A stretch of DNA of 64,000 bases from Yponomeuta sedellus. Lineage: Eukaryota > Arthropoda > Insecta > Lepidoptera > Yponomeutidae. Under the pieces are notes generated by a model, which made no database searches, was not told the origin of the DNA, and was given only the letters and a program-made list of their open reading frames with translations. This document shows positions 19,371 through 29,898 of this stretch, piece after piece (position 1 is the first letter of the stretch; the number at the start of each line of letters is the position of its first letter). The translations under genes and the position numbers were made by a program. Location: positions 20,481,811 to 20,545,810 of the forward strand of contig OW203727.1 of assembly GCA_934045075.1 (NCBI GenBank), written 5' to 3'.

Positions 19371-19654
19371 AAATTTTTAGCCTCTAAATAGGTTTTTAAA
19401 TTTCAAGCGCTGAGTATTTGAACACCTCAGGCGCTCAGGTTTCCTCGCGATGTTTTCCTTAACAGTGGTATTTCTACTATACTACTACACCACTAAAACA
19501 CCAAAATGATATAAACATGTCTTGTATGTATATTCTAAAAATAACTTTTTATTGCTTTTTCATTATTTTTAGTGTTTAGAACCTAGTTTTTATTAAAAAA
19601 AAGTTTTTGTTAGTAAACAGAAATAATCTTTTATATTTGTACATATACTTCCTT

Positions 19655-19805
19655 CTTCAATATATTAGTCCAGTCCATCCAAAGGTTGTCTGGAAGAGAT
19701 CACTTTTAGTGATAAGGCCGCCGTTTGTACTCTTAGGTTAAGAAATATCTGTGTGATTTCCATTTTTATGTACAATAAAGTGTTCTCTATCTATCTATCT
19801 AAACA
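19655..19805 (+). mobile_element. CR1-like LINE 3' end, (CTAT)n tail
   Basis: GTTGTCTGGAAGAGATCACT, AGTGATAAGGCCGCC, then GTACAATAAAGTGTTCTCTA and a CTATCTATCTAT tail. The same family and nearly the same sequence as 15385-15560 in reverse. Confidence 0.75.
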
Positions 19806-19849
19806 GAAATAAGTTGTTAGTAAACAGTAACTAAGCTGGGCCCGATTCT

Positions 19850-20020
19850 GTTCAAATTCAAATTCAATTCAAATAATTTTATTTCAACGTAAAGAATTAA
19901 CATTCTATTTGCTGAATGTCAATGTACAATGTAAAGTGTAAGCCGCCGCCTTCGGGCCGTATTGTAGTGGAGAAAAAGGCAGCGGAAAAAAAAACTCCAC
20001 TCTGACCATCTTTTCTCAAA
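19850..20020 (-). mobile_element. LINE 3' UTR fragment with (AATTC)-type tail
   Basis: TTCAAATTCAAATTCAATTC followed by ATTTTATTTCAACGTAAAG and CCGCCGCCTTCGGGCCGTAT; reads as the reversed 3' end of a LINE with a short repeat tail. Confidence 0.5.
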
Positions 20021-20512
20021 TCATCTTAAAACCAAATACATCAGTTGCCATATGTAAACCTAATAAGATTTCATGACTGCCATTAACAACCCCAAATGCC
20101 AAAGCATTAGTCAAATGTCTCACAATAATAGGGGAAAACATAAGTGCTGCGGCCAGACACACGAACAGCACTCGTTCACGAGCATAATTTCAATTTCAAT
20201 TTCGTTTATTGCTTCATGTGGTACAGAATAGGTCTTAACATATAGGTATAATGGTGCGCAACATGAGCCCTGTAAGGGCACTGCAATTTTATACATAAGT
20301 AGCTTACGTATCTAAGAAAAATAAGTACTTAATTATTTTTATGCACTAAAACAGAATAAGAGTGTCATGTATTTTTAATACAATTAGTTTAGACACTGTT
20401 ACTTATACCTATTTAATACTAAAAGGCTAACTTAAAACTATATAACGCCAATAGAATCATTAACATTACTCACACCAGCTTCATCTACTACTTAAGTAAT
20501 TATTATGTATTA

Positions 20513-23497
20513 TTAATACCTATGGCTTTCTTCCATAAATTCTTTTATTGTATAATAGCACTTTTTAACAAGATATTCTTTTAGTTTATTTACAAATATA
20601 TTATATACCATCTCTTCTAAAATATACTTCGGTAATTTATTGTATATCTTAGTTGCCATCGCATGTGGACCTGAACTATGCAGTTTTAACGTTGAGGTAG
20701 GTATGGCTAATTTGTGTTGGTTTCTTAAATTCAAAGGCTTAGAGTATTGATTTTTTGCGAGAGAGAACAGCTGGTGGTTTTTTTTAACAAATTTACATAT
20801 TTCTAATATATACAAGGAGGCAAGTGTAGGGATTTTTAGTTTAATAAAGTGTTCTTTGCAGCTTTCCATTGAATATACGTTGTTTATAATTCTAATGCAT
20901 CTTTTTTGGAGGATGAATAAGCTAGGTGCATCAGTACTGTTACCCCAAAGTAGTATACCATAGCTTAGCCATGCATGTGCATATGCGTAATAGGCTGTAA
21001 GAGCTGTTTTTATATTCGTAGATCTCTTAAGTTGGTTTAGTGCATAGGTAAAACGTGATAGTTTACCGGTTATTATTTGAATATGAGCTTTCCAGTCAAT
21101 ACGTGTGTCTATATTTAGTCCCAGCAACGAAAATACATTTACACTCTCTAATTTTGTGTTATTGTAAGAATAATCCATATTTAGTTCACGCTTTTGATAG
21201 GGTTTATACTGCATAAGTTTGGTCTTTTTAAAGTTAAGTTCTAAGTTGTGATCATTTAGCCAGCTAATTATACTGGAGAGGATATTATCTAAACTATTTT
21301 TGAGATCAACGTTATTCTCACACGGAAAAACTACAGACATATCGTCGGCAAAGAGTATGCATTTATTACTGATGATTTTTGGTAGGTCATTTATGTATAT
21401 TAAAAATAAAATACATCCTAATACACTACCTTGAGGGATTGATTGGGTAACTGCAACTGTAGTAGAGGAAATTTTACTTATTAAACCAGTTTCCAAATTA
21501 ATGTGATCTATTTCAACTTTCTGTGTGCGGTTTTTTAGGTATGAGGCAAACCAGTCAAATGCGGTCCCTCTCACACCTATACCGTAGAGTTTTTGTAGGA
21601 GAATATCATAAGAGACTCTGTCGTAGGCCTTACTCATGTCTAGAAGGATTCCCACGCCATACATTTTTTTATTTATTATATCTAGTGTCTCATTAATAAA
21701 CTTGTAAACTGCCAAAGTAGTTGAACGATCTTTTCTAAATCCATTTTGCCCTTCGTCTAAGATGTTGTATTTTTCACAATACGAGTACAGTCTGTTCGAC
21801 ATAGCCGTTTCAAATATTTTGGAGAAGGTCGGTAAAAGTGCTATAGGTCTATAGTTGCTACTATTTGTTTTATCGTCTTTTTTATGTACGGGTTTTACGA
21901 TAGATATTTTAAGTAGGTCTGGGACCGAGCCTTCAGAGAAAGACTGGTTTACTAAGAATGTCAGTGGTGGACTTAGCTCATTTACGCAATGTTTGACTAA
22001 GGCCGAAGGTATTTGATCGAAGCCAAAACTATGTTTGTTCTTCAATTTGCGTATTATATTATATATTTCGCCCAGTTCAGCAGGGCGGATGAATATTGAG
22101 TTATCTGATGGAGCAATTACAGGTCGTCCTTTTGGAGCATTGCATGTACTGCTGTCAGTTTTTTTAGATTTTCCTACAGCTATAAAATGAGCATTAAACA
22201 GATTCGCTACGGTATAGGGGTCATCTATTATATTATTATCTTTGTTATGTTTTAGTTTTATGTTATGTATTTTCTTTTGCGGGACTTTATTTGTACATTC
22301 TTTTACTATTTGCCACATTGTTTTTATTATGTTATCAGATTTTTCTATCCTTTTTATGAAATTTAGTTTTTTTGACCTTTGGACAGTTTTTTTGAGCATG
22401 ATTTCGTATTTTTTATAGTGGCTATGCAGTACTGGATCATTTGTTTCAGATGCAATAATTTTTAGGAGGCGTTTATGTTTACATGATATTTTAATACCAG
22501 TTGTTAGCCAAGATCTTTTGGGTTTGTTTTTATATTTCGTTGTTATTTCAGGACAGTGTCGATTCAACAACGTCATAATTATATTGTGGAATGCCGTATA
22601 GTTTTCATTAATGCTTTGATCATAGGATAAAATTGAGCTCCAGTCTAATTTTTGTAAATCTAATTTTAAATTATCTAGGTTTTGTTGTTTAAATTGTCTT
22701 TTTTTCTGAAATTGGGTAGGTGTTTTATTTTTTGACTTTATGGGAATTTTCACTAATACACCTAAATGGTCTGAAATACCATATTCTTTTAAAGTAATAT
22801 TGAATTCCGCATCATAGAAATTTGTGAAGACAAGGTCTAAACAGGTTGCTGAATTGTTTGTGATCCTAGTAGGATCATTGAGATGCTGAAAAAAATTGTA
22901 GCTTTTTAAAAGATTAAGAAAAGTTATAGTTAAGTTATCTTTGTTAAGTACATTGATATTAAAGTCACCACCTATCATAATATTTTTTCCCCGATCTTTA
23001 TTATTTAGTATTTTTAAGAGTTTTTCCACTAAATTTAGAAACATATTTGTGTCTCTATTTCTCTCTGGCCAGTAAACAACTATCAATAGCAAGTTGTGTT
23101 CAGGGATTTCAGCTGCACATACTTCCAGTATATATTCAATAGATATATCAACTATGTCTTCCCTATTTTTAAACTCAATATTGTCTTTTAACATGACGCA
23201 AACACCACCACCTTTATGCAGTGTACGACAAAAAAAAGAGGCACAGTTAAAACCTTCTAATTTAAGCAGATCTAATTTAGAAGAATCTATCCATGTTTCA
23301 GTAAAACAGTACGACTGGACACTTTCGTCATAATCAACGATGGATTCTAATATATGTTGTTTGTTATTGAAGCTTCTAATATTTTGATATAAGGTTTTAA
23401 AGAAAGCGACGAAAATTTGGTGCTCGCGGTCTGGAGGTTCGTCGTAGATTAGTATTTGCAGGAGTTTCCTTTGAAGTTTCGTTAGTACTCTCTGCAT
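20513..23497 (-). CDS. LINE ORF2: endonuclease and reverse transcriptase
   Basis: A protein of 994 residues that nicks the target and copies the LINE RNA there. The N-terminal third is an apurinic-type endonuclease (QNIRSFNN, CFTETW, then GGDFNIN near residue 177 and YGISDHLG near 244). The centre is a reverse transcriptase, with NYRPIALLPTFSKIFE, GFRKDRST, LLDMSKAYDRV, PQGSVLG and the catalytic FADDMSVVF near residue 716. The C-terminus has the WLSYGILLWGNSTD and LQKRCIRIINN block typical of CR1/Jockey relatives. Its frame overlaps the end of ORF1 by about 100 nt, so the true start may be the internal Met or re-initiation near the ORF1 stop. Confidence 0.92.
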   Translation of the reverse strand: MQRVLTKLQRKLLQILIYDEPPDREHQIFVAFFKTLYQNIRSFNNKQHILESIVDYDESVQSYCFTETWIDSSKLDLLKLEGFNCASFFCRTLHKGGGVCVMLKDNIEFKNREDIVDISIEYILEVCAAEIPEHNLLLIVVYWPERNRDTNMFLNLVEKLLKILNNKDRGKNIMIGGDFNINVLNKDNLTITFLNLLKSYNFFQHLNDPTRITNNSATCLDLVFTNFYDAEFNITLKEYGISDHLGVLVKIPIKSKNKTPTQFQKKRQFKQQNLDNLKLDLQKLDWSSILSYDQSINENYTAFHNIIMTLLNRHCPEITTKYKNKPKRSWLTTGIKISCKHKRLLKIIASETNDPVLHSHYKKYEIMLKKTVQRSKKLNFIKRIEKSDNIIKTMWQIVKECTNKVPQKKIHNIKLKHNKDNNIIDDPYTVANLFNAHFIAVGKSKKTDSSTCNAPKGRPVIAPSDNSIFIRPAELGEIYNIIRKLKNKHSFGFDQIPSALVKHCVNELSPPLTFLVNQSFSEGSVPDLLKISIVKPVHKKDDKTNSSNYRPIALLPTFSKIFETAMSNRLYSYCEKYNILDEGQNGFRKDRSTTLAVYKFINETLDIINKKMYGVGILLDMSKAYDRVSYDILLQKLYGIGVRGTAFDWFASYLKNRTQKVEIDHINLETGLISKISSTTVAVTQSIPQGSVLGCILFLIYINDLPKIISNKCILFADDMSVVFPCENNVDLKNSLDNILSSIISWLNDHNLELNFKKTKLMQYKPYQKRELNMDYSYNNTKLESVNVFSLLGLNIDTRIDWKAHIQIITGKLSRFTYALNQLKRSTNIKTALTAYYAYAHAWLSYGILLWGNSTDAPSLFILQKRCIRIINNVYSMESCKEHFIKLKIPTLASLYILEICKFVKKNHQLFSLAKNQYSKPLNLRNQHKLAIPTSTLKLHSSGPHAMATKIYNKLPKYILEEMVYNIFVNKLKEYLVKKCYYTIKEFMEESHRY

Positions 23498-24839
23498 TTT
23501 GTTGTATTATGTGTATGGCAGGTGATTTTGTGGCATTTTTATTAATTGATATGTCCGTTTGTTTTTCTTCTAAGCCATTTACTACATTCTCAGTCGAGAC
23601 TGAAGGCATTTCATCTTGAGTAATTTGAAGATTATCGTTTTCAAGTTTATATTCCAGGCCATCAATTATTAATGCGTTATTTCTGAAAATTGCATGTCTA
23701 CCACGACGTCGGGCTTCAATGAGTTTCTCTTTCAGTCTATAGCGTGCTTGAAGAGCTTTTTCGTCTAAAAATTCGCTGACAGCCATGCCCGTGTTACGGA
23801 AATAATCCCTGCTTTGAAATATGAACTTTGTCGCTCTTTTGCTGAGAAGTTCAACCACAAGTGGTCTGCGTTGGTTTCTTTTGGCTTTCTTTCCAACTCT
23901 CACCACACCCTCTATATATCCAGTTAAGTCTATATTTAGAATATCATAAAAAATGTTTATTATTCTTTCATGCAGTTGATATTCATTCTCCTCCCAGTAG
24001 TCTTCTACTCCATATAAGACAATTTTTTTTGAATTCTCTGATGCTTCTGGTTGACAAATAACCTGCGATGTAATTCTGGGCTCGGAGTCTAGCTTTGCAG
24101 ATACTATCTGACTCTCTAACATTTTCAAATCTGTTTTTATTTTAGTGTTTTCCGCTCTCAGGTTTTCAATCGTAGTAGACATTTTGCTAATCTCTGAATT
24201 TAGTTTCTCTTGTTTTGCTGAGATAATGTTGACGCTTTGAGTGGTCTCAGTTTTAAAGTTTGTAATAGCATGTATAATTTCAGCAGTAAGGCTAGCTTTT
24301 AATTCAATTGTAAGATGTTGCACCGCAAGTTTCATCCTTTCTTCGAGAATCCGTTCAAATCGTTCGACAGAAATTTGTGGGATGGATTGGTGTTCATTTA
24401 GTGATGTTGCAATTTGTATCGTATTACCCAGTATACTTACGTCTGCATCAGATAGATCATCATCACTGGGAAATCTCTGCCTCGTTGCTTCTATTTCATT
24501 CTGGGTGGAGCAGCGCAATGTAGACGATGTACCAGTTTCGTTTTCAGGCATATCGAAAGCAGGTTTCTTAGTGATTATAGCGTTTGTGTTCAGATTTCTA
24601 TTTGTTCCATTGCAGAGATTTTGTTTTTCAATACATGGAATACAAGTCCATGTGCTTTTGCGCTCTAATGTCATAATATTGAATCTTTGGATAGACACAA
24701 CAGCACAGTCCAAGTCATACATACGTAAACATTCAGTGCATTTTATGAATTCTCTTCCTCTTATTTCTTTGAGGCATTTAGTACATTGCCCTTTTACAGG
24801 AAGTATTTTTGGGGACATTTTGCATTTATTCCGTTTCAT
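23397..24839 (-). CDS. LINE ORF1: PHD-like zinc finger, coiled-coil, RNA-binding protein
   Basis: A protein of 480 residues, likely a nucleic-acid chaperone that packages the LINE RNA. The N-terminus has a PHD-like Cys pattern (CTKC, then CTEC, YDLDC, WTCIPC, about residues 18-67). The middle (about 170-260) is charged and heptad-like, predicted coiled coil. Residues about 275-400 contain KKIVLYGVEDYWEEN and RRPLVVELLSKRATKFIF, similar to the RRM-like plus C-terminal domains of LINE ORF1 proteins. A basic tail ends LRRTSRPRAPNFRRFL. The start Met lies 3' of a short 5' UTR. The PHD-type ORF1 is known from CR1-like clades. Confidence 0.85.
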   Translation of the reverse strand: MKRNKCKMSPKILPVKGQCTKCLKEIRGREFIKCTECLRMYDLDCAVVSIQRFNIMTLERKSTWTCIPCIEKQNLCNGTNRNLNTNAIITKKPAFDMPENETGTSSTLRCSTQNEIEATRQRFPSDDDLSDADVSILGNTIQIATSLNEHQSIPQISVERFERILEERMKLAVQHLTIELKASLTAEIIHAITNFKTETTQSVNIISAKQEKLNSEISKMSTTIENLRAENTKIKTDLKMLESQIVSAKLDSEPRITSQVICQPEASENSKKIVLYGVEDYWEENEYQLHERIINIFYDILNIDLTGYIEGVVRVGKKAKRNQRRPLVVELLSKRATKFIFQSRDYFRNTGMAVSEFLDEKALQARYRLKEKLIEARRRGRHAIFRNNALIIDGLEYKLENDNLQITQDEMPSVSTENVVNGLEEKQTDISINKNATKSPAIHIIQQNAESTNETSKETPANTNLRRTSRPRAPNFRRFL

Positions 24840-25338
24840 GATAGAAGATGGCGCTTTGCGTTTCTACTTGGCAACACTGGGCGAGTAGTAGAAATTAATC
24901 CGTAGTGACTGGCAACTCTGTATTTAGGTTGGTAGCACTGGAAATGACTATGTTCACTAGCGCCTTTAAGCGTCGGTGGCGAATATATGCAACTTTTTAA
25001 AATTAACCGCCCATAGCATTATTTTATTTTGCATTTCGATAATTTGTCTTACTTTTTGTACCATTCCGCCCGAGCTTAACACGGCACTCTGAAGTAAATC
25101 GTGTGATAGGTGGCGAGGACACAATTTTGTCTTGAAAGTAGCACAAAGCGGGAAAAAAGAGAGTTTGGAGCAGCGTAGAATTCAGATTGTTTTTCGCTTG
25201 TTTTTGACTGAATGAAGTTGAAAACACTTGTGAGTATGAATTTCATCACAGTTATAAATTTATGCACTGTTTTATGTTGAAAAGGGCGTGGATTTATTAA
25301 AAACACATATTATTTGACACACTTAAACATTTCCGCCA

Positions 25339-25352
25339 CTTTTTTTTCCTTT

Positions 25353-25384
<32 letters not shown>

Positions 25385-27330
25385 CTTTTTTTCTTTTTTT
25401 TTTTTTTAACGCAGTGCTCAGCCATCATCAGTCTCAACCATTTTGGAGGGAGATAGATGACCCGAACACCACGCTACCATTCGAATGACCTTTAGCAAAC
25501 TTGCAGTTAAGTTTTTGTCAGTTATATAAGGTATCATATAGTTATTAATATGCAATCACGTCGTCTGTACACACTTGTATTATAAAATATATGTTATACT
25601 TAGTTATACTTAACAATAAAATCGCGGTGGAATTGGTTTACTACCACGGATTAGGATCGTTTATATAGTCGTCTATTCTATAATATGCCTTTTTACATAG
25701 CGAATTTTTAATGAAAGTTTTAAATTTATTTTCAGACAAGCATAGAACACGTTCTGGAATTTTGTTGTAAAAACGAACGCAGTAACCTACAAATGATGTG
25801 CCTACCTTGGCTAATCGGGATTTAGTACAAGCAACCTTGTTTCTATTCCTTGTGTTTACGTTATGAACGTCCCTATTTAATTTAAACATTGTTATATTTT
25901 TTCGGACATACATTATATTATCGAATATATATTGGCAAGCCAGTGTAAGAATGCCTATTTCTTTAAAACGCTCCCTTAGCGATTCTCTACTGTTTAAGTT
26001 GTAAATAGCTCTTATTGCTCTTTTTTGCAAGACAAATATGGTTTCTATATCTGCTGCCCGTCCCCATAATAACAAACCATACGACATGACACTGTGAAAA
26101 TAACTAAAATAGACCAGCCTCGCCGTCGACACGTCTGTAAGTTGTCTAATTTTTCTGACTGCAAACGCTGCTGAACTCAACCGACCCGAAAGTTTTCCAA
26201 TATGCTGACCCCATTGCAGTTTTGAGTCTATCGTTATACCTAAAAAAAGCGTGGACTCTACCAGCTCTAGCCTCTCACCAGATATTTTTAAACTCGTGTC
26301 AACATTTTTAACATTGGGTAGTGAGAATTTGATGCATTTTGTCTTTTTTGCATTTAGCATCAGATTGTTTATAGTGAACCAGTTTAGAATAGTAGATAAA
26401 GCATTGTTTACATCGTCTACATTACTTATACCTCTCTTTACTTTAAAAATTAAGGAAGTATCATCTGCAAACAACACTATCTGCGAAAGCTTTTCTACTA
26501 GGTAGGGCAAATCATTTATATATACCAAAAAAAGGAACGGACCCAGTATAGAACCTTGAGGGACTCCTACTTTTACATCAGAACCCGAGGATTTAACTCT
26601 ATTAATATCAACCTTTACAGTTCTGTCTGTTAAGTAAGATCGAAGAAGACTTAGTGATTTATTACTTAAACCATATCGGTGCAATTTTATGAGAAGTGTT
26701 TCGTGGTCAACGCAGTCAAACGCCTTAGAAAGGTCACAGAAAACCCCAATGGCATCCTGCGACTCTTCCCACGCCTCAAAGATATGCTTTACTAACGCTA
26801 TGCCTGCTTCCGTCGTTGAGCGGCCTTTTGTAAACCCGAACTGTTTCTTATGGAAGAGCTTATTTATACTAAAATGAGTTTGCAATTGATGTAATATTAC
26901 TTTCTCAAAAACTTTACTTAGCACCGGCAGTATTGCTATAGGTCTGAAATTATTTGGATCTTCACTATCACCAGTTTTAAACAAGGGTACGATTTTACTT
27001 AACTTTAATAGATTAGGAAAGGTTCCCTGGTCAACACATTTATTAAAAATCAAAGCAAGGTAAGGTGCTAGAATATTGATTATAGTTGATATTAATTTAA
27101 CCGATAACCCCCACAAATCTTCAGTCTTTTTTAAGTTTAACTCTTTAAATGTTTTGACAATAGTTAAGGTAGTTATATGGGAGAATTGGAAGTCAACTTT
27201 ACATGGATTTGTACTTTCCAAAAGTAAGGTATCGGCTAATTGGGAGGAAGAATTTAAGCTAGCCGTTATATGCAGTGGCATGTTTTTAAAAAAAGTTTGA
27301 AATATTTCTGCTATGTCCTTCTTCGAATTA
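25339..27330 (-). mobile_element. LINE, 5' truncated, poly(A)
   Basis: A second minus-strand LINE. The coding part 25641-27281 is followed by a 3' UTR and a long T-rich tract on the plus strand (25339-25407), the poly(A) tail on the minus strand. Upstream of 27281 the frame extends a few codons (SKKDIAEIFQTFFKN) to a stop near 27320, so the endonuclease is gone through 5' truncation. Confidence 0.8.
25641..27281 (-). pseudogene. LINE ORF2 fragment: reverse transcriptase, endonuclease missing
   Basis: An open frame of 546 codons with a complete reverse transcriptase: SKIVPLFKTGDSEDPNNFRP, ILPVLSKVFE, GFTKGRST, CDLSKAFDCVDHE, GVPQGSILGP and the catalytic FADDTSLIF near residue 270. The C-terminal block (SYGLLLWGRAADI, LQKRAIRAIYN) is the same type as in the neighbouring LINE, so both are relatives of one superfamily but clearly different elements. 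Without the endonuclease and ORF1 it cannot mobilise itself, although the frame is still unbroken and thus recent. Confidence 0.85.
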
Positions 27331-27535
27331 ACTTACCTTCGATCTTCAACGCAAATCCCTGGTCCTTAGGTCTCGTTTTACCTGTTTCTTTGTTAATGTT
27401 AGTGCATTGCAGTACAATGACAGATACATGGACGCGTCACGTGACGTGATTTTGTATACTATTGACGCCTAGACGCTTTAATACGTCCGGGCGTAGACTT
27501 CAAGCAGCAATGAAATGAAATCGCCATGTTCATGC
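27331..27535. other. Short unassigned spacer with palindromic E-box
   Basis: Contains ACGCGTCACGTGACGTGAT near 27432-27450, a palindromic CACGTG site. Nothing else is recognised. Confidence 0.3.
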
Positions 27536-27880
27536 AGTTTTCATTGTCTTCTTCTTTTTATTATTTTCCTCATGGCTGAGGGACGTGACTATGGGGCAGC
27601 TTCCGCCACCAGCTCTCTCCACTTGATTCTAATATGCGCCAGATGTATGGCTGCTTGTAGGGACCCTCCCGAAGCTTTAGTTATTATGTCTGTCCAACGC
27701 GTTGGTGCTCGTGCTCTGCTTCGTTTCCCGTTCGTTCGACCGGTGTTCGAGCGGGAATATGTTATCATTCCAGGTTATCGGGCCCGCGTCGGACGGTATG
27801 TCCGAAGAACTTCAGGATGCGTTGGGTGCAGGTGCAAAGGTTTTCATTGTACTACAATGCATTAACAGAATGTAGGGCCT
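27536..27880 (-). pseudogene. RTE LINE C-terminal fragment
   Basis: Minus-strand reading gives RSNTGRTNGKRSRARAPTRW, TDIITKASGG and AAIHLARIRIKWRELV, the RTE C-terminal block. A CTTCTTCTT tract at 27549-27557 is a possible tail. 5' truncated, with no catalytic domain. Confidence 0.7.
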
Positions 27881-27944
27881 GTAACGTGAATAACGTGTCG
27901 ACCAGCTGGTAGGACTGAAAATCCGAGGCAGATTACTTTCTGTG

Positions 27945-28010
27945 CAGGATGAGGATGGCCGAATACAAACGTAAGTGGCGCACTTTACTGCAGCCCAATG
28001 TCCAGCATTC
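27945..28010 (+). mobile_element. RTE LINE 3' remnant
   Basis: GAGGATGGCCGAATACAAAC and GCAGCCCAATGTCCAGCATT resemble the end of the RTE fragment at 13920-14005. Confidence 0.45.
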
Positions 28011-28080
28011 ATTGATTGGTCCAAACTTTTTGCAGAAATCACCGCCCTATTTAGTTCGGATTTCAACCAATCCATTACCG

Positions 28081-28450
28081 CCCTATTGAAGCGCTCGTGA
28101 CCTAGTCGAACCGAGTAATTGGAATCAATCACTTGAGTTAAGGAACAACAGGCGCGGTCAAGTGCTGGATGGGTGACCGTCCCGTGACTATCGCTAGTGG
28201 TGATTTTTCCGAGAGCTTTCGTGCTTGTTAATCCGTTGGTTCCGGCTGTCATGTAATGATAGTCGTTAAGCCATGTCAGAGGCCTTATGGGCGACCTGAT
28301 AACTTCTGACAGTATGGCCCGCCACTACCTTACACTCCACCAACCCGGACTTGGCCCCCGTGGTGGAGAATGGCCAAACCTTCCTGCGATGCAGGAAGAG
28401 ACCCGTGCCCCAGCAGTGGGGACATACAAGGGTTGATATCGATCGCCGCC
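28081..28450 (+). mobile_element. 5S-derived SINE, full length, 10-bp target duplication
   Basis: 28091-28438 runs from GCGCTCGTGACCTAGTCG to ACATACAAGGGTTGATA. The 5S-like core (GAGTTAAGGAACAACAGGCG, then GGATGGGTGACCG) is at about 28134-28180. CCGCCCTATT occurs just before the head and again just after the tail. Confidence 0.85.
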
Positions 28451-29898
28451 CTATTTAATTCAAAGGCCCGGTTTTCAACCAATCCATTCCTTTCCGCGCT
28501 GGGAGTGGATTCTTGGCCAATGCACTGGAAAGTTCGGCTACCGGGGCGGAAAGCTCGCGAGCTCCACTTAACTTTATTACATCGAAGAGCAAGTGATAAA
28601 GTTTGTGCAAACGGTTGCGTAACGTTCGGGAGCTACACCTGGAATCAGCCCCTTTTCACCCGAAACCCGCGCTTATGCTGTGCGCGTTAAAAGCTACCCC
28701 AGCGACCCTGACCTATGTTACATCGTCAGAAATTGAATTTGAGCGTCTTATTTATTGCATATATTTGAGCCAACTTTGCTCGAAACCTTTGAATGTTGTT
28801 TTTCACACAGAGTAACAAATTTTCGCGCACCCGTATTTTATGGGACAAATAGTTTTACAATAACTTTCGTTGTATGATTTTTTCCCAGATATTTTTCCGA
28901 GAGTGTAAGGCAGCGGAGCGGTAGAACGCTAAATATGCAAGTTTGTATATAGCTATATACTTGTTACTCAGTCACTAAATTGTTGAGATGAAATTCGACA
29001 CGGAGATAGTTTATAGTCTGGAATAGCTTTCAGGCTATTTTTAATCCGGGAAAAATACGTATTAAAATTACGATTTCCGTATATACCTTTATCGTTATGT
29101 GTCGATAACTATATTTTTTCTTTACATTTTAATGTGCTAAAATGTCTCATTAACCTTTTTTTTTCCACACCTACGTCATTGATCATTTGATTATTTCATT
29201 CATTTGATCTGTATCTCATTTGATCGCTTATTCCATTTCTCCCTGCCGAAATTCGAGGTTGTCGTGAGCGTAAGCGACGCTATCTCCGAAACAGGACTTT
29301 AATCTCTGCTTTGTATTTTTCTGATGAGGAATGTGAAGTTTTATTGAATTCTCTTTGTTTCGTTGGGATAGTAAATAGAGAAGTTATTTTTTTTTTCATA
29401 ATTTTAAACTTTAATCAGATCTCCTGTAAAGTTCAAAATCTGTCGCTTACAAGCGTCACAAGCTTTTGGCTTTCAAGCGTCGATATCAAAATTACATCGC
29501 GAATGAAGTCGTAGGTAAATAGATAGATAGGATGTAGGTAGTAGCTACTGACATATATTTCTATCTACAATCCCACCATTTTGCGGGAAAAACAAACCAA
29601 AGCGATCAAACAAGGAGTTTCACAATTTCCAGATCGATTTTCAGTCACCTACACCAGGGAAGCATCACATGCTTGTCCTGTCACGTGACTTCGCCGACTC
29701 CGGTACGATCTATAGGTATGATTGCATGATCATACTGGAAGTGTGTTGCGGGGGCGTGGGCGATTTACGTCCTAGCGATGTGGCTGACGGAACATTATTA
29801 TTCAAAACAAATTATGCTATTGCTGACAGGCACGGGATGCGACCGCAGGACGCCGAGGAGTGTGGTGTTGTGACAATTAAAGCGCTTTGGGATGCTAC
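28451..29898. other. No gene seen
   Basis: Intronic sequence; a frame at 28370-28690 overlaps the SINE end and has no family resemblance. Small frames at 29311-29514 and 29669-29902 likewise. (TAGA)n at 29520-29529. Confidence 0.4.

Larger units (their letters stand above)
18840..19398 (+). mobile_element. Tandem tRNA-like retroinsertion (308-bp unit)
   Basis: Two head-to-tail copies of a 308-bp unit. TACAGTGATATCGTTCCGAT starts at 18841 and 19149. Each carries a tRNA-like segment with A box GGCTCAATTGGTAGAGC and B box GGTTCGAATCCC. The second unit stops at TAGGTTTTTA. A 9-bp target duplication AATTTCAAG lies at 18831-18839 and 19399-19407. Copies are nearly identical. Confidence 0.85.
18745..19475 (-). 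mobile_element. Lepidopteran SINE 3' half, split by tRNA-like insertion
   Basis: 18745-18839 (CCCGCTGCAGGGTACAGGCC ... GGCAATTTCAAG) continues at 19399 (AATTTCAAGCGCTGAG ... GGTTTCCTCGCGATGTTTTC). The two pieces join exactly if 18840-19398 and one copy of AATTTCAAG are removed. Confidence 0.8.
20184..24965 (-). mobile_element. Apparently full-length CR1/Jockey-group LINE
   Basis: An intact two-ORF non-LTR retrotransposon on the minus strand. The 5' UTR lies at about 24840-24965, ORF1 at 23397-24839, ORF2 at 20513-23497, and the 3' UTR runs to the (GAAATT)n tail at 20184-20205. No stops or frameshifts interrupt either frame, so the copy is young. No target duplication was found, which fits CR1-type insertion. 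The exact clade needs a tree. Confidence 0.88.

Noticed and set aside
20513..27281. Host genes for the long minus-strand frames
   Set aside because: Endonuclease and reverse transcriptase motifs, 3' tails and truncation identify LINEs.
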